NCBI GenBank assembly: GCA_964036045.1
Contig: OZ038383.1
Coordinates: 68,903,888 to 68,967,887 of the forward strand
Reading direction: 5' to 3'
Length of the DNA: 64,000 bases
Source of the DNA: Eutreptiella sp. 'Long Island Sound 2002'
Lineage: Eukaryota; Euglenozoa; Euglenophyceae; Eutreptiales; Eutreptiaceae
Position numbers and translations under genes: made by a program. The notes under the pieces were generated by a model. That model was given only the letters and a program-made list of their open reading frames with translations. It had not been told where the DNA came from and did no database searches. Position 1 is the first letter of the stretch. Each line of letters opens with the position of its first letter. Shown here piece by piece: positions 33,150-43,140 of this stretch.

Positions 33150-33269
33150 TAATTGTGATGCACTTTTGGTTTACTTTCCCTCCGGCCCTCAGCGTTTGCA
33201 CTCGGCACCACGTGTGGATTGTGGTCACACAAAACGACAAATGGTAAACTGGGTACTATAAAAGAAACA

Positions 33270-33568
33270 TGTCAACAATTCCAATTCCTTTTTCTTGTTG
33301 GGCGCTTCATGTTGTGCGTGCTGTGTGGGCATCGGCATTGGACTCCTCATCTATGTTGCACCGTCGCCATCATCAGCCGATGCACCTAGAACTCACACGC
33401 CTTTGCCTGCCAATTGCAGTAGTGTAAAATCAGTAGCACTCCGCCTCGTATACGATGCAAGATGAGAATTGCCAACAACGTATATCGTTTCTTCTATGCC
33501 CAATGCCGTTGAGAGGCCGGGTCCTCCACCGTAGCAACATGGCGTTCTTCCACGGCTACCACCTCCAC
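33270..33568 (+). repeat. approximately 300-bp inverted repeat around element T, left arm
   Basis: Aligns through its whole length with the reverse complement of 44131-44430 at roughly three quarters identity; shared blocks include caacaattccaatt, ggcgcttcatg, gactcctcatctatgttgca, attgccaacaacgta, tttcttctatgccc and gtagcaacatggcgttcttc. It is probably the end of an older element into which T later inserted. Confidence 0.75.
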
Positions 33569-34004
33569 ATTATGTTGTCGCAAAAGCCGCATCAATAGTT
33601 ACGTCCACTACTCATGGCTTGCATGAACCCCCGTTGACATTCATTTTTGCTGTCGCCCAGCAACGAACGCTTCCGTTTTCGCAAGTTCAGAGCCACCTCA
33701 CAATCCAATTGCACCGCACACATTTATGACATCATAGACATGCTAGAACCTGCAAAGCTGCCCATACTTCAACCCGATGGGGTCGACGCCCTCCTCAACA
33801 ACGACAAGCCACCCTTATCACCTTTCGGATTCCTCGGATCTCGACGCGCCGTGTTTTCTCTCTGGAATATCACTTGCATGGTGCAGTCACCATCAGAACC
33901 TCGCAACACCGTCCCCAAGATCTTCTCGGTGTCCACAGCCGGGAGACACACTTTCCACGACAGGGTGTGTATCTTTGCCACCAACCGTCTCATTTTGTTC
34001 ACTA

Positions 34005-34009
34005 TCAAA
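34005..34009 (+). repeat. target-site duplication TCAAA, left copy
   Basis: Directly abuts the left TIR of T; the same 5 bp abut the right TIR at 41840-41844. Confidence 0.85.
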
Positions 34010-34033
34010 CTTAGGCCACGCAAACTGCCCACC
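34010..34033 (+). repeat. left TIR of T
   Basis: 24 bp, perfect inverted match to 41816-41839. A copy with one change (cttagcccacgc) is at 34888-34911, where the tandem-duplicated end begins. Confidence 0.92.
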
Positions 34034-34887
34034 CCCGTGGCCCACTTTTGCCCCGTTCTATACCCAAAAAGAGCAGTGTAAAAAACTCCCCTTTTTTGAA
34101 CGTGTATTTTCGCGGCCGATGAAGTTAGGGGTTCAAAACACCCTTTCTACACTACTACTTCATGATGATTGAAAATGCTCATCTCAAAAGTATGTTTCCC
34201 ATGGTTGCAGCTGGAGCCAGCACCCACCTTGACGAAAAGTACTTGTGGGATGTCCCGCAATTACATTTGTTGGTGATATTCAATCGTGCACATGTTGGTT
34301 ACTGTAGTCACCGCGTATTGGACATGTCTTGTTACTTTGTATCTTTGGTATCAAGTTTATCATTGAAGCAGCTGGGGCCAGCACCTTTGCAAGCAATTTC
34401 ACCTTTCCTTGGTTCTCTTTGGCAGGAAGGTGCGGGTGCCAGCACTTGCTGACTCAAATGGTCTTCTCGAATCCCTTTTTGGCTCAAAGTAGCTGATGCC
34501 AGCACCTTTCAACGCAATCGAGTCTCTGAGATGATGTTCCGGACTATGAGTGCTGGCACCAGCACCAACTCCAGAGAGCAACCTGGTTAGTACCATTCCC
34601 ATATCCATTCCACCGATGTTTATCTTCATAAGGTACGTGCATCTCATTGAAGGATAGGGAGTGTGCTGTGTTTTGCCACCATGTGCATCGTGTATTTCAC
34701 TTGCATCACCAGACTTTTGTAATGAAATTTTCCTACTCCGTTGTTCGGCATCTACTACGTACTGGACATTATTCCAATGGGTCTTCTTTATTACGTGATG
34801 CCCATGCTGGCGAGCCGGGGGCTCTGATGTTAGTGCACCTATTGGCACAGGTCCGCTGCAACCGTCGTACTCGTAAGACTGTACCTC
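34010..34887 (+). repeat. 878-bp left-end duplication, outer copy
   Basis: Repeated almost unchanged as 34888-35765 (period exactly 878). Each copy starts with the TIR and holds five palindrome boxes and a candidate exon ending HAGEPG..LVHLLAQVRCNRRT. Only the inner copy is continuous with the 617-aa gene region, so the outer one is a partial duplicate of the end. Confidence 0.9.
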
Positions 34888-35765
34888 CTTAGCCCACGCA
34901 AACTGCCCACCCCCGTGGCCCACTTTTGCCTCGTTCTATACCCAAAAAGAGCAGTGTAAAAAACTCCCCTTTTTTGAACGTGTATTTTCGCGGCCGATGA
35001 AGTTAGGGGTTCAAAACACCCTTTCTACACTACTACTTCATGATGATTGAAAATGCTGATCTCAAAAGTATGTTTCCCATGATTGCAGCTGGGGCCAGCA
35101 CCTTCCTTGACGAAAAGTACTTGTGGGATGTCCCGCAATTACATTTGTTGGTGATATTCAATCGTGCACATGTTGGTTACTATAGTCACCGCGTATTGGA
35201 CATGTCTTGTTACTTTGTATCTTTGGTATCAAGTTTATCATTGAAGCAGCTGGGGCCAGCACCTTTGCAAGCAATTTCACCTTTCCTTGGTTCTCTTTGG
35301 CAGGAAGGTGCGGGTGCCAGCACTTGCTGACTCAAATGGTCTTCTCGAATCCCTTTTTGGCTCAAAGTAGCTGGTGCCAGCACCTTTCAATGCAATCGAG
35401 TCTCTGAGATGATGTTCTGGACTATGAGTGCTGGCACCAGCACCAACTCCAGTGACCAACCTGGTTAGTACCATTCCCCTATCCATTCCACCGATGTTTA
35501 TCTTCATAAGGTACGTGCATCTCATTGAAGGATAGGGAGTGTGCTGTGTTTTGCCACCATGTGCATCGTGTCTTTCACTTGCATCACCAGTCTTTTGTAA
35601 TGAAATTTTCCTACTCCGTTGTTCGGCATCTACTATGTACTGGACATTATTCAAATAGGTCTTCTTTATTACGTGATGCCCACGCTGGCGAGCCGGGGGT
35701 TCTGATGTTAGTGCACCTATTGGCACAGGTCCGCTGCAACCGTCGTACTCGTAAGACTGTACCTC
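34888..35765 (+). repeat. 878-bp left-end duplication, inner copy
   Basis: Begins with the one-mismatch TIR and ends at gtacctc, after which sequence unique to T starts. Differences from the outer copy are scattered single bases. Confidence 0.9.
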
Positions 35766-35842
35766 AAATTGTTGTTGCAAGTAAGCAAAATAGGAAGCCA
35801 CGTTGGTTGTCCGCTTTCACGAAACAGTTATATATGCTATAG
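35525..35842 (+). CDS. candidate upstream exon of T gene 1
   Basis: An open frame in the same frame as the 617-aa ORF, which starts 70 bp after its stop (TAG 35840-35842). Translation: FSYSVVRHLL, then SSLLRDAHAGEPGVLMLVHL, then LAQVRCNRRTRKT, basic and free of low complexity. An intron between 35.82 and 35.90 kb (for example ending acttacag before GTCAACC) could join it to the ORF and skip the stop. The splice sites are a guess. A truncated second copy lies in the outer 878-bp repeat. Confidence 0.4.
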   Translation: MKDRECAVFCHHVHRVFHLHHQSFVMKFSYSVVRHLLCTGHYSNRSSLLRDAHAGEPGVLMLVHLLAQVRCNRRTRKTVPQIVVASKQNRKPRWLSAFTKQLYML

Positions 35843-35911
35843 CCTGTCCTGCACAAGGCTGCACGTCCAACTAGTAAGGTATCACGGAAAGACACACTTA
35901 CAGGTCAACCT

Positions 35912-37765
35912 TTGACGCAGGGTGTTCGCCGTGTTTTAGCAAACTGTGGTGTTGTTACCAATCGCCCTGTACCACCAACTGCCAAGGCTACCTCGGCTGC
36001 ACAACAACTGTGGTCGTCCATGTCAAACCACCAAATGGCTATGTGGTTTGATAACTGGTGGTGGAAGAGGTCTACTACTGACCCAGAGCATCCCAATCCC
36101 AGCATGAACCTGACAGTGTTTGCAATGTTGCACACTGCAGACCTATGTCCCTTCCCTGGGCATCCGTCTTTGGTAACCGTGTTGGGACAGCTGGACTCGG
36201 CTGTGCATTCCACTGCTACTGCACTTCGCTCCTTGAACGATGTTACACGGGTTTCGCTTGATGCGGAGCCTGAGTTTATTCGTGTTCCCCTCGATATTAA
36301 ACGGGACAACGTTAGGTCACTACAATTCCGGCCACTGTTGTTGACCGATTTGACTACCGGTGGGATCCTTGATTTGCTACACATTCTACAAGAGATCCAC
36401 GACATACAACGGCACACCCGGCGCCCCATGCCCCTAATAATTGATATGAAAATACATTTTTACTTACTGCGTTTTTTGTACGGGGAGTCATATGTGCAGT
36501 ACAATTTCCATGAGCATCTGTCCATGTTGCCTTGTATGTACGGTGCGTGGCACCCTTACAAACACACTGCCCTTGAGGTATACAAGGCCTTCTTTCGTAT
36601 CTTTGCTGCGTTGGAAAACTGTAATTTGCAAGTGGGTGCCATGGTGTACCACCACCGTAAGCTGCTCCACATTGAGAAAGTGGTAGCAGCACTACTACTT
36701 GTAGGTAACTCTGTACGTGTACGTATTCAACGCAAATTGGAATGGTTGCAGCTGGCACCAGCATCTCTCTCAGCAGTTCAAGTGGATACAGCTACCCGTT
36801 GGTTGCAAGGCCTGCAGTCCTTGCTGTTTAGTTATGTCCCTGCACTTTTTGCGTTAGGCGTACAGGTACGCAACTGCAACTGGTCAGGGCGACAACCAGG
36901 CACTGGTCAGGTAGCCCACACAGTTTTGCAATGGAGCCTGTTGCTACATCTGTTTCTTACTGGCGATTGGGAAGCCGAAACAGAATACGTTCGCAGTTTG
37001 AGTATCACACTTGCAGTGTGGCAGGAGTGGATGAGTAATACCCTAGGTTGTCTCTTTGGTGAAGAGATTGGTGAGGCCCTGTTGTCCCGGCTCTCCGCCC
37101 GGGTCAAGCTCCATCCAACTGCATTATCGCAACCTGCTCTAATGGACTTGTTGCTCAGCATGCCACACCCGCACATGGGCACCAAAACCCTTCGCGGCAA
37201 GCTGCGCACTGGTCTGTGCGATCTTTTTCGAGCACGTCTCCGTTGCTTTATCGCCTGGTGTACCAGTCCCCAGCTTTTGTTTGCCCCATTTACTACAGCT
37301 AAAACCACTGCTTTTGTTGGCCTTCTACCTGAAGGACACACGTTTCCCAAGCCCATCCCTGATTCTGTTAATGAGGCTGCTCTGCGAAAGGTTTTTCGCA
37401 GGAGTGTGCTGTTATTATTATCCAACCGGTCCCCTCCGGAAGGTGTTACTAAGTACTTGGATCAATGCAATTTTAGGAGAGACCCTGCAGAGGTTGCACA
37501 GCTCACTAGCCTAATGGAACGGTTCCGCACACGGAACAGGCGCGGGAAAGGGGGGGGGAAGGGCAAGGGTAAGGGTGCCCCTGATGTTGATGATGCTGAT
37601 GCACCAGATCGGTTTGTGGGGGTAGAGGATGACCACATGTCCGTGTCCAGTGCTGATTCCCTTGGCTCCCTGGGGCATCTGGTAGTTGATGTGGATACCA
37701 TGAGTGATGCCCCCCCCCCTTGGTTTTGCTTCAAGAGGAAGACAATTCAGTTTGCCTCCCAGTGA
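35912..37765 (+). CDS. T gene 1: 617-aa protein, candidate transposase
   Basis: The longest clean ORF of the window, with no stop from 35912 to TGA 37763-37765. Mostly alpha-helical, Leu-rich composition. Recognisable points: IDMKIHFYLLRFLYGESYVQ (about residues 173-192), MYGAWHPYKHTALEVYKAFF (about 208-227), a Trp-rich middle, and a C-terminal tail that is first basic/Gly-rich (RRGKGGGKGKGKG) then acidic (DVDDADAPD). A likely 72-nt in-frame intron, 36705-36776 (gtaact..ctctctcagcag), surrounds a palindrome box; splicing would shorten the protein by 24 residues. I do not recognise the family. As the large gene of a TIR element with target duplication, transposase is the obvious candidate role. 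Confidence 0.7.
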   Translation: MTQGVRRVLANCGVVTNRPVPPTAKATSAAQQLWSSMSNHQMAMWFDNWWWKRSTTDPEHPNPSMNLTVFAMLHTADLCPFPGHPSLVTVLGQLDSAVHSTATALRSLNDVTRVSLDAEPEFIRVPLDIKRDNVRSLQFRPLLLTDLTTGGILDLLHILQEIHDIQRHTRRPMPLIIDMKIHFYLLRFLYGESYVQYNFHEHLSMLPCMYGAWHPYKHTALEVYKAFFRIFAALENCNLQVGAMVYHHRKLLHIEKVVAALLLVGNSVRVRIQRKLEWLQLAPASLSAVQVDTATRWLQGLQSLLFSYVPALFALGVQVRNCNWSGRQPGTGQVAHTVLQWSLLLHLFLTGDWEAETEYVRSLSITLAVWQEWMSNTLGCLFGEEIGEALLSRLSARVKLHPTALSQPALMDLLLSMPHPHMGTKTLRGKLRTGLCDLFRARLRCFIAWCTSPQLLFAPFTTAKTTAFVGLLPEGHTFPKPIPDSVNEAALRKVFRRSVLLLLSNRSPPEGVTKYLDQCNFRRDPAEVAQLTSLMERFRTRNRRGKGGGKGKGKGAPDVDDADAPDRFVGVEDDHMSVSSADSLGSLGHLVVDVDTMSDAPPPWFCFKRKTIQFASQ

Positions 37766-38239
37766 CGAGGAGGAGGGGGCAGTGTTCCAAGAATAACCCC
37801 TCCCCCTACCTAACCATAGGGTAGGGTTACGCTTGTCTGCATGAGTAGCTGGTGCCAGCATTCCCTCCTATTGTTCCTGCTTTCCTCGCTGCACATTGCA
37901 CACGCACCGTTGTCTGTTGTCTGTCGCACTGTTTTCTGTTCGGTCTGTTTGGTCTGGATGCAATGGAATCAAAGTCTGGCACGTGTACTGACCAGTCACG
38001 GAAACATGATCATTTGAGACGGCCGTCTCCTTCCAGGGCTTTGGAACAAGTGCGCAATTTACCAGTGCCATGTCAGTAGTAGCGAAGCGGATGCCGCTGT
38101 CGGGGATTAATTGACTGCGATGTGCGCTGCCCTTCGTATGGACAGAGCCACTGACACACCGCTCAATTTGCGCCATTTTCTGCTGAAACTGCTGTTCCAT
38201 TACTGATTTCTGTCGATTTGCCACACCATTTCCCTTCAA

Positions 38240-41091
38240 ATGAGACTCTTCATCATAATGTCAGATGCAACCCCTGCTGAGGGTGCTGGTACAATGTCAC
38301 CTCTACCAATGACACCGTCAACAAACGGGGGATTCCTAAGCCAGTCTCAGGATGTGACAGCATCACAGCCAGTTCCAGCGCCAAGTGGTAAAGGAGGCAA
38401 GAAAGACAGTGCACTGAAGAAAAAGCTCGCGGACCACTGTGAAAAAAAGGAGGTGGAACTACCCTTGGAGAAGCTGTGATGGGACGAGAAGATGCAGTTT
38501 GGGCAGATACGAAAATGGTCTGAGGATGAGGTACTGAACAAGGTCAAGACCGCCGACTACCCTTATCCGGATTGTAATATGGGGTGATGGAAGTATGCTG
38601 CCTTCTGTGCGCACAGTTTGCTGTTTCGTTACCGATAACGTTCGTCGGTGCTGGTGCCAGCATCGCTTGTCCAAAATTGCCGTTGACTTTGATCATTTGT
38701 GACCGGGTGCAATATCAGGTGGGATCTACCGGATACTGTCTGGCCAGCACATAGTGGATGCTGCTCGGCGCGTGAAACTGGAGCTGGAGAAGCGAAACTT
38801 GCCCCCTCCCCGATGGTGTTCCCATTTCTTGGCGACTGTTGTGCGGCCTGAGACCCCGTTGACCATTCGTGAGTCCCTGGCAGGAATCAGTCAAGCCAAC
38901 CAAACAGCACGAGCACCAACTTTGTGTGAGAGAGTTCTGCGACTGGTGGTGGAATACGAAAGGGATACTGAGGGAAACTTAACTGCCAGAGAGCACCTGA
39001 CGAATTTGTGGGTGAAAGGTGGATTCGGCGCTCAAGATGGCACACTGGTGTGTGCCTGCCCGTCAGCACGTCCGTTTGTTTGTGGTTTCATCGCCCTGTC
39101 AACGTACTCCGCCATCTATTGCCCAGTGTGAATCCTGTGGTACCCCTTGTAGGCCAATATGATAAAGCAGTGGTCTCCTGTGGCTCTGTTGGTGAGTACT
39201 TGTGGACGTGAAGCAGCACATGCAGTGCAGATGCTGGAGGCCCGCGGTCATAGCATGACTGTGAATCAAATGCGTTGCTTCGAAGGACAGGTGCCCCCCG
39301 ATATCCGGACAATCTGCAAGTTTATGGCTTACACGGCAAATGGTGGAGCACAGCTCAAGAAGATGGGAAAGCGATTGAAACTGGATAGGTTATGGAGTTG
39401 GCATCTGTGTCATCCTGAGAACAATCTCATCCATGAATCTCGCCGTATGTTTGCCCTCCCATGCATCTGCGGTGGCTGTTCGATTGCAATTTGTTGTGAG
39501 AGGTGCTGGGGCCAGCACCCATCGTTCGGAAATGCCGTTTTGGTGCCTGCAAAACTGGGGTCTCAAAGTTTGTACTATGATTGCTAAGGTGGACTGGGTG
39601 AACGAGAAAAGTGTGAATCCCTCCTGGCAAGCCGAAGTGACTTGTATTTCAAGACATACACCTGGCGTTGGACAGAAGAGGACCCTTTTCCACCATGGAA
39701 ATACGTTGTCAGTGCGCCGATTTGGAAGGATGTCAGCTATGTTGGTCTGCGAGAATCTTTGTCGAAACCACTGGTGTTACCAACCGTCCAGGCGAATCAA
39801 GACAATTTCTTCACCGTCGACCTGCACGTGGGTGCCACTGAGGAGAATTCACAGGTCTGTGTGCTACCCCAGTTGCAAAGCGATTCACTGACGTCACTGC
39901 ATGGCCTTCACTCGGAACTTCACTTGGAACATGAATGTGTTGCAGTTGGAAGGGGACTCGGACGGAAAACTACTGGTGCTGCCAGCTGCAATTGGCTCGG
40001 CCATCCCAGCAGCAGTGGCTGGTATCTCTTTTACAATGGTGTACATTGAGCCCCCCCGTGGCTTTACCCTGGGCATCCATGTATTGGTCAGTACAGTGCT
40101 GCAGCGTGGCGTTCTTGTTGTTGTTGCCGGTGAGCCTGGTGATTGTCGTGGCATTGTGGACAGTCTTCGTGAACAGCACCAAGATACGGGGTTGTGTGCT
40201 ATTAAGCTGTCAATGTACCACCTCAACAAGAAGTCACCACAATTTACTATGGGGTGTACTGAAGTGAATCTTCTCTCGAAACATCCGCTGCCACAAAAGG
40301 TATCTAGACCACACTGCGACCCTGGTTGTTCGGACACGCGTTCAAAAATCACAACAAAATGGTAGTTTCACCTCGTTGCAGCTGGGGCCAGCTCCTTTCA
40401 TTGAAGAATTGCTTTTTTCCCCCCCTTTAAGGTGCCTCGATACATTACTGTGACGGATTTCCCAAGTGGGCGGTACCTGCCCGTGGAGATTGTTGGTTAC
40501 TTGCTGACACTGGCTGGTGAAATGGTGGTGTACCAAGAAATATGGCTGCTGCTATTGTCCTCCTCCCACACATTGCCCGGGGCCCTCACAATTCGATTTC
40601 ATATTCCTGTCAATGTGGTGGTTGGTATCCTTGGGGATACGGCAATTCAGGACTTTGTCACACATGCTGTTGCTGGATGCAAGGAAGCTGATGGCCTGCC
40701 GAATATTGACTGGACTGGGGTGACAAATCAGATGCTCCATGGGGTACCCATTGATTGCAGGGGAAAATTCCGCAAGCTTGAGGACGTAGAACAGGGGGAC
40801 GAGGATGAGGATGGAGAGGAAGTGGCCGAGCATGAAGCAGAGCCGTTGGCCCAAAAGCTGAAGCCCAAAAAAACCAGTGCCAAGCGGAAGCAGGATGAGG
40901 AGAGCAGTAGTTCGAAACGTGCAACTCCAGAGAAGGCTACGAGCAATGGGGCACAGAAGTCTGCGACTGGCGGGGAGAAGTCCAACAGTGAAGGCGCCGC
41001 TGGTGATCCTGCTGACACTGTGAAACCCAAACGACTTGGATTTACCAATTGGACTGCCCGGATCAACAGGGCTGCTGCAGCAAAGAAGTAA
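38240..41091 (+). CDS. T gene 2: six-exon gene with ParB-like segment
   Basis: Exons 38240-38573, 38719-39047, 39153-39444, 39589-39854, 39946-40299, 40432-41091. All GT-AG borders keep phase, and the coding sum is 2,235 nt (744 aa). Exon 1 carries one in-frame TGA (38477-38479), so this copy is truncated unless read through. A second ATG at 38258 (MSDATPAEG) is a possible start. Exon 2 contains GIYRILSGQHIVDAARRVKL, like the Gly-Gln-His helix of ParB-type domains. Exons 4-5 read as a globular domain (YTWRWTEEDPFPPWKY; GISFTMVYIEPPRGFTLGIH). Exon 6 ends in an acidic stretch and a basic, NLS-like tail (KPKKTSAKRKQ). Introns at 38574, 39445 and 40300 each hold one palindrome box. The role may be DNA binding or partitioning of the element, which is speculative. 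Confidence 0.65.
38574..38718 (+). other. intron of T gene 2 with palindrome box
   Basis: gtaata...caatatcag, phase 1; box at 38650-38661. Confidence 0.6.
39445..39588 (+). other. intron of T gene 2 with palindrome box
   Basis: gtatgtttgcc...gattgctaag, phase 1; box at 39505-39516. The donor gtatgttt also precedes the box near 35088 in the duplicated end. Confidence 0.7.
40300..40431 (+). other. intron of T gene 2 with palindrome box
   Basis: gtatctag...ttttttccccccctttaag, phase 0; box at 40381-40392. Confidence 0.75.
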
Positions 41092-41815
41092 TCATGTTTC
41101 TTGATCCCATAAAGACTGGTCCAGTGCTTTGCACTACAACGCTGTCAGTGTTCGTCTTGCACAGTCATGCACTTGTCCGTTGGTTTTGTTGTTACACAGC
41201 ACTCACAATACCTCTGCTTGGTTTGCACCTACTATTTCTTTGTTTTCCTCAGGAAGTGCTGGCACCAGCTACTCTTTGCCCAATTGCTTGTCTTCATTAC
41301 CATTTTTCCAAGTGTTGGTGCTGGCCCCAGCTGCTCAGCTGGATTTTCATGTAAACAGCCCTGTCTTTCAGGTACAACAATTTGCAGGTGAATTTTGCAT
41401 ATACTTCGCAGCGGTGACTCCTATGTATGGTTGTGTATGTGCATGTGATTGTAGTACTGTATTACAAAGCATACGATTCGAAGTTCCCAATGTGGAAATA
41501 GAGACACTGTGTCAGCGTGCTTGTTCGTGTCCACAGTTGAGGGGGGGTTGAGAACAGCGTGATTTTACAGCTTCCTGTTTACATGGTGCAATAAGCCCTA
41601 CATGTGCTTTTCCTCCGATATCACACATTCAATCCAGGAAATGGGAACTGGGTTCAACAGATGAAAATGAAAGAAACGTGTTTGAGACCCCCCAAAAAGG
41701 CCCTGTTTTTGTGCCTACAATAAGACACCATCAAAATGAGGCCACAGACCCCCGCATCTGGTGCTGGCACCAGCACCAGACGTAGATGCTGGTCTGCCAC
41801 CTATGCTTCCGTGAA

Positions 41816-41839
41816 GGTGGGCAGTTTGCGTGGCCTAAG
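41816..41839 (-). repeat. right TIR of T
   Basis: Perfect reverse complement of 34010-34033; followed by TCAAA at 41840-41844. Confidence 0.92.
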
Positions 41840-41844
41840 TCAAA
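41840..41844 (+). repeat. target-site duplication TCAAA, right copy
   Basis: Matches 34005-34009. Confidence 0.85.
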
Positions 41845-42749
41845 GGTCCCACATGTCACTACGGAGGCTTCCGCCCACCAGGAGGGCACTTTAATGAGGA
41901 CCAAACACGTTGTTGGCCCCCACTAATGGACAATATCGATTCATGGACGTTGGGTGACTCAGAACTAGAGCTGTAAGCAGCGAATCACGCTAGAGTAAGA
42001 CAATGCGACACACTAAGCATTGGGGAAAAATTTTGTTGCAGCAATGTACAAATATATTACTACACCCCTCTCCCCTTAAATGTAGCCAACAACAAGCAAC
42101 AAGCAAGCACTTCTCCTTTCTGTTTTGGCCATTACTCCGTTCCAACTCTTCGGGATCCACTCTACTCTCGGCATCCTACAGCCTAGGTGGGGCCCTTGCC
42201 AAATGCAAGTTTTGAGCCAGATGCTCACCGGTTGCGCCCCGGGGCCGGGGCGCCAGGTCGGGACGTGCCCTCCCAGAATTGCACATTTTTTTGCCCCAAA
42301 ACAGCCTTTTTTGGCCCAAAAACGGCCCCGAAACACAGTCAAAAGGGCCAAACGAAGGGAAATGGTGGCTCACATGCGCCATGATTGCCCCGTGCCAAAG
42401 AGCCCTTTGTTGCCCTCCAACTCCACGATATGTCCGAGGAACGGCCCAAAAGTTGCTTAAAATGGCCCGAATGAGCGCAGTTTGTGTCCCACAGCCCCAA
42501 AACCAAGAACGGAGCATATCTTGGGCAAGGTGGCTGTGAAACTGATTCCGAGGGCACCTAGTCTACCCGCAACCCTCCACTTTTTGTGGTTTGCAAGCCT
42601 CGGAATCACGCAACGAGACACCTAGACCCCCGTACCAGTGGTCACTTGGTGGAGACGGAGGGCAACCCGGCCCGCGCACGGCGGGGTCAACGATGGGTCC
42701 ATAAGGGTCCCTGGGGCAAAAAAGCTCATTCTTTCCAAAGTTTTTCCTT

Positions 42750-43140
42750 GACCACTTGGGATGCTCAAACAAGTGTCTTTAGCCCGTTTCGAGCCCGTGG
42801 TGACGCGTTTTGGCCCTTGGAAAATCCCAAAATGCCTTGAAAATGGGCCGTTTTGGGACCAAAAATGGTCAAAAATGGGTCAAACACGTGTTTTTCCAAC
42901 AATGATCCTGGACCATTTCGGATGCTCAAACAAGTGTTTTTAGCCCTTTTTGAGCCGGTGGTGACGCGTATTGGGCCATGGAAAATCCCAAAATGCCTTG
43001 AAAAGGGGCCGTTTTGGGAGCAAAAATGGGTGCAAAATGGGTCAAAAACGCGTTTTTCCAGAAGTGATCTTGGACCATTGGGGGTGCAAAAACAAGTGAC
43101 ACGAGCCCATTTTGAGCCCGTTTTGACCCAGTTTAGCCCC
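42750..43140 (+). repeat. tandem repeat, 161-162 bp unit, about 2.4 copies
   Basis: gaccacttgggatgctcaaa (42750), gaccatttcggatgctcaaa (42911) and gaccattgggggtgcaaaaa (43073) start successive units; the body includes tggaaaatcccaaaatgcct and ggccgttttggga. Non-coding sequence between T and the right arm of the older inverted repeat. No gene is seen in the rest of 41.85-44.13 kb. Confidence 0.85.

Larger units (their letters stand above)
34210..41774. repeat. 18 palindromic boxes GCTGGNNCCAGC
   Basis: Starts of 12-bp cores: 34210, 34371, 34432, 34492, 34552, 35088, 35249, 35310, 35370, 35430, 36751, 37848, 38650, 39505, 40381, 41258, 41320, 41763. Fifteen are exact; 34432, 34492 and 35310 differ by one or two bases. 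Many extend to tgctggnnccagca. All lie inside T. Boxes 36751, 38650, 39505 and 40381 lie in predicted introns, and the first ten are two sets of five from the duplicated end. Likely binding sites for a T-encoded protein, or small hairpins; this is inference. Confidence 0.9.
34010..41839 (+). mobile_element. DNA transposon T, 7,830 bp, complete ends
   Basis: Perfect 24-bp TIRs (34010-34033 and 41816-41839, starting cttaggccacgc) and a 5-bp duplication TCAAA on both sides. Contents: an 878-bp left end present twice in tandem, a 617-aa ORF, a second gene with six exons, and 18 palindromic GCTGGNNCCAGC boxes found nowhere outside. The TIR sequence and duplication length do not match a superfamily I can name (not the CAC start of Transib, the best known 5-bp duplicator). 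Identical TIRs and long open exons suggest a younger insertion than its surroundings. Confidence 0.92.

Noticed and set aside
33769-34032. minus-strand ORF crossing the left end of T
   Set aside because: It starts inside the TIR of T; reading the site with T removed gives another frame with no recognisable domain, so no gene call is made.
34010-35765. 878-bp repeats as long terminal repeats
   Set aside because: Both copies lie at the same end, in tandem, and the element has inverted ends with target duplication, so it is not an LTR element.
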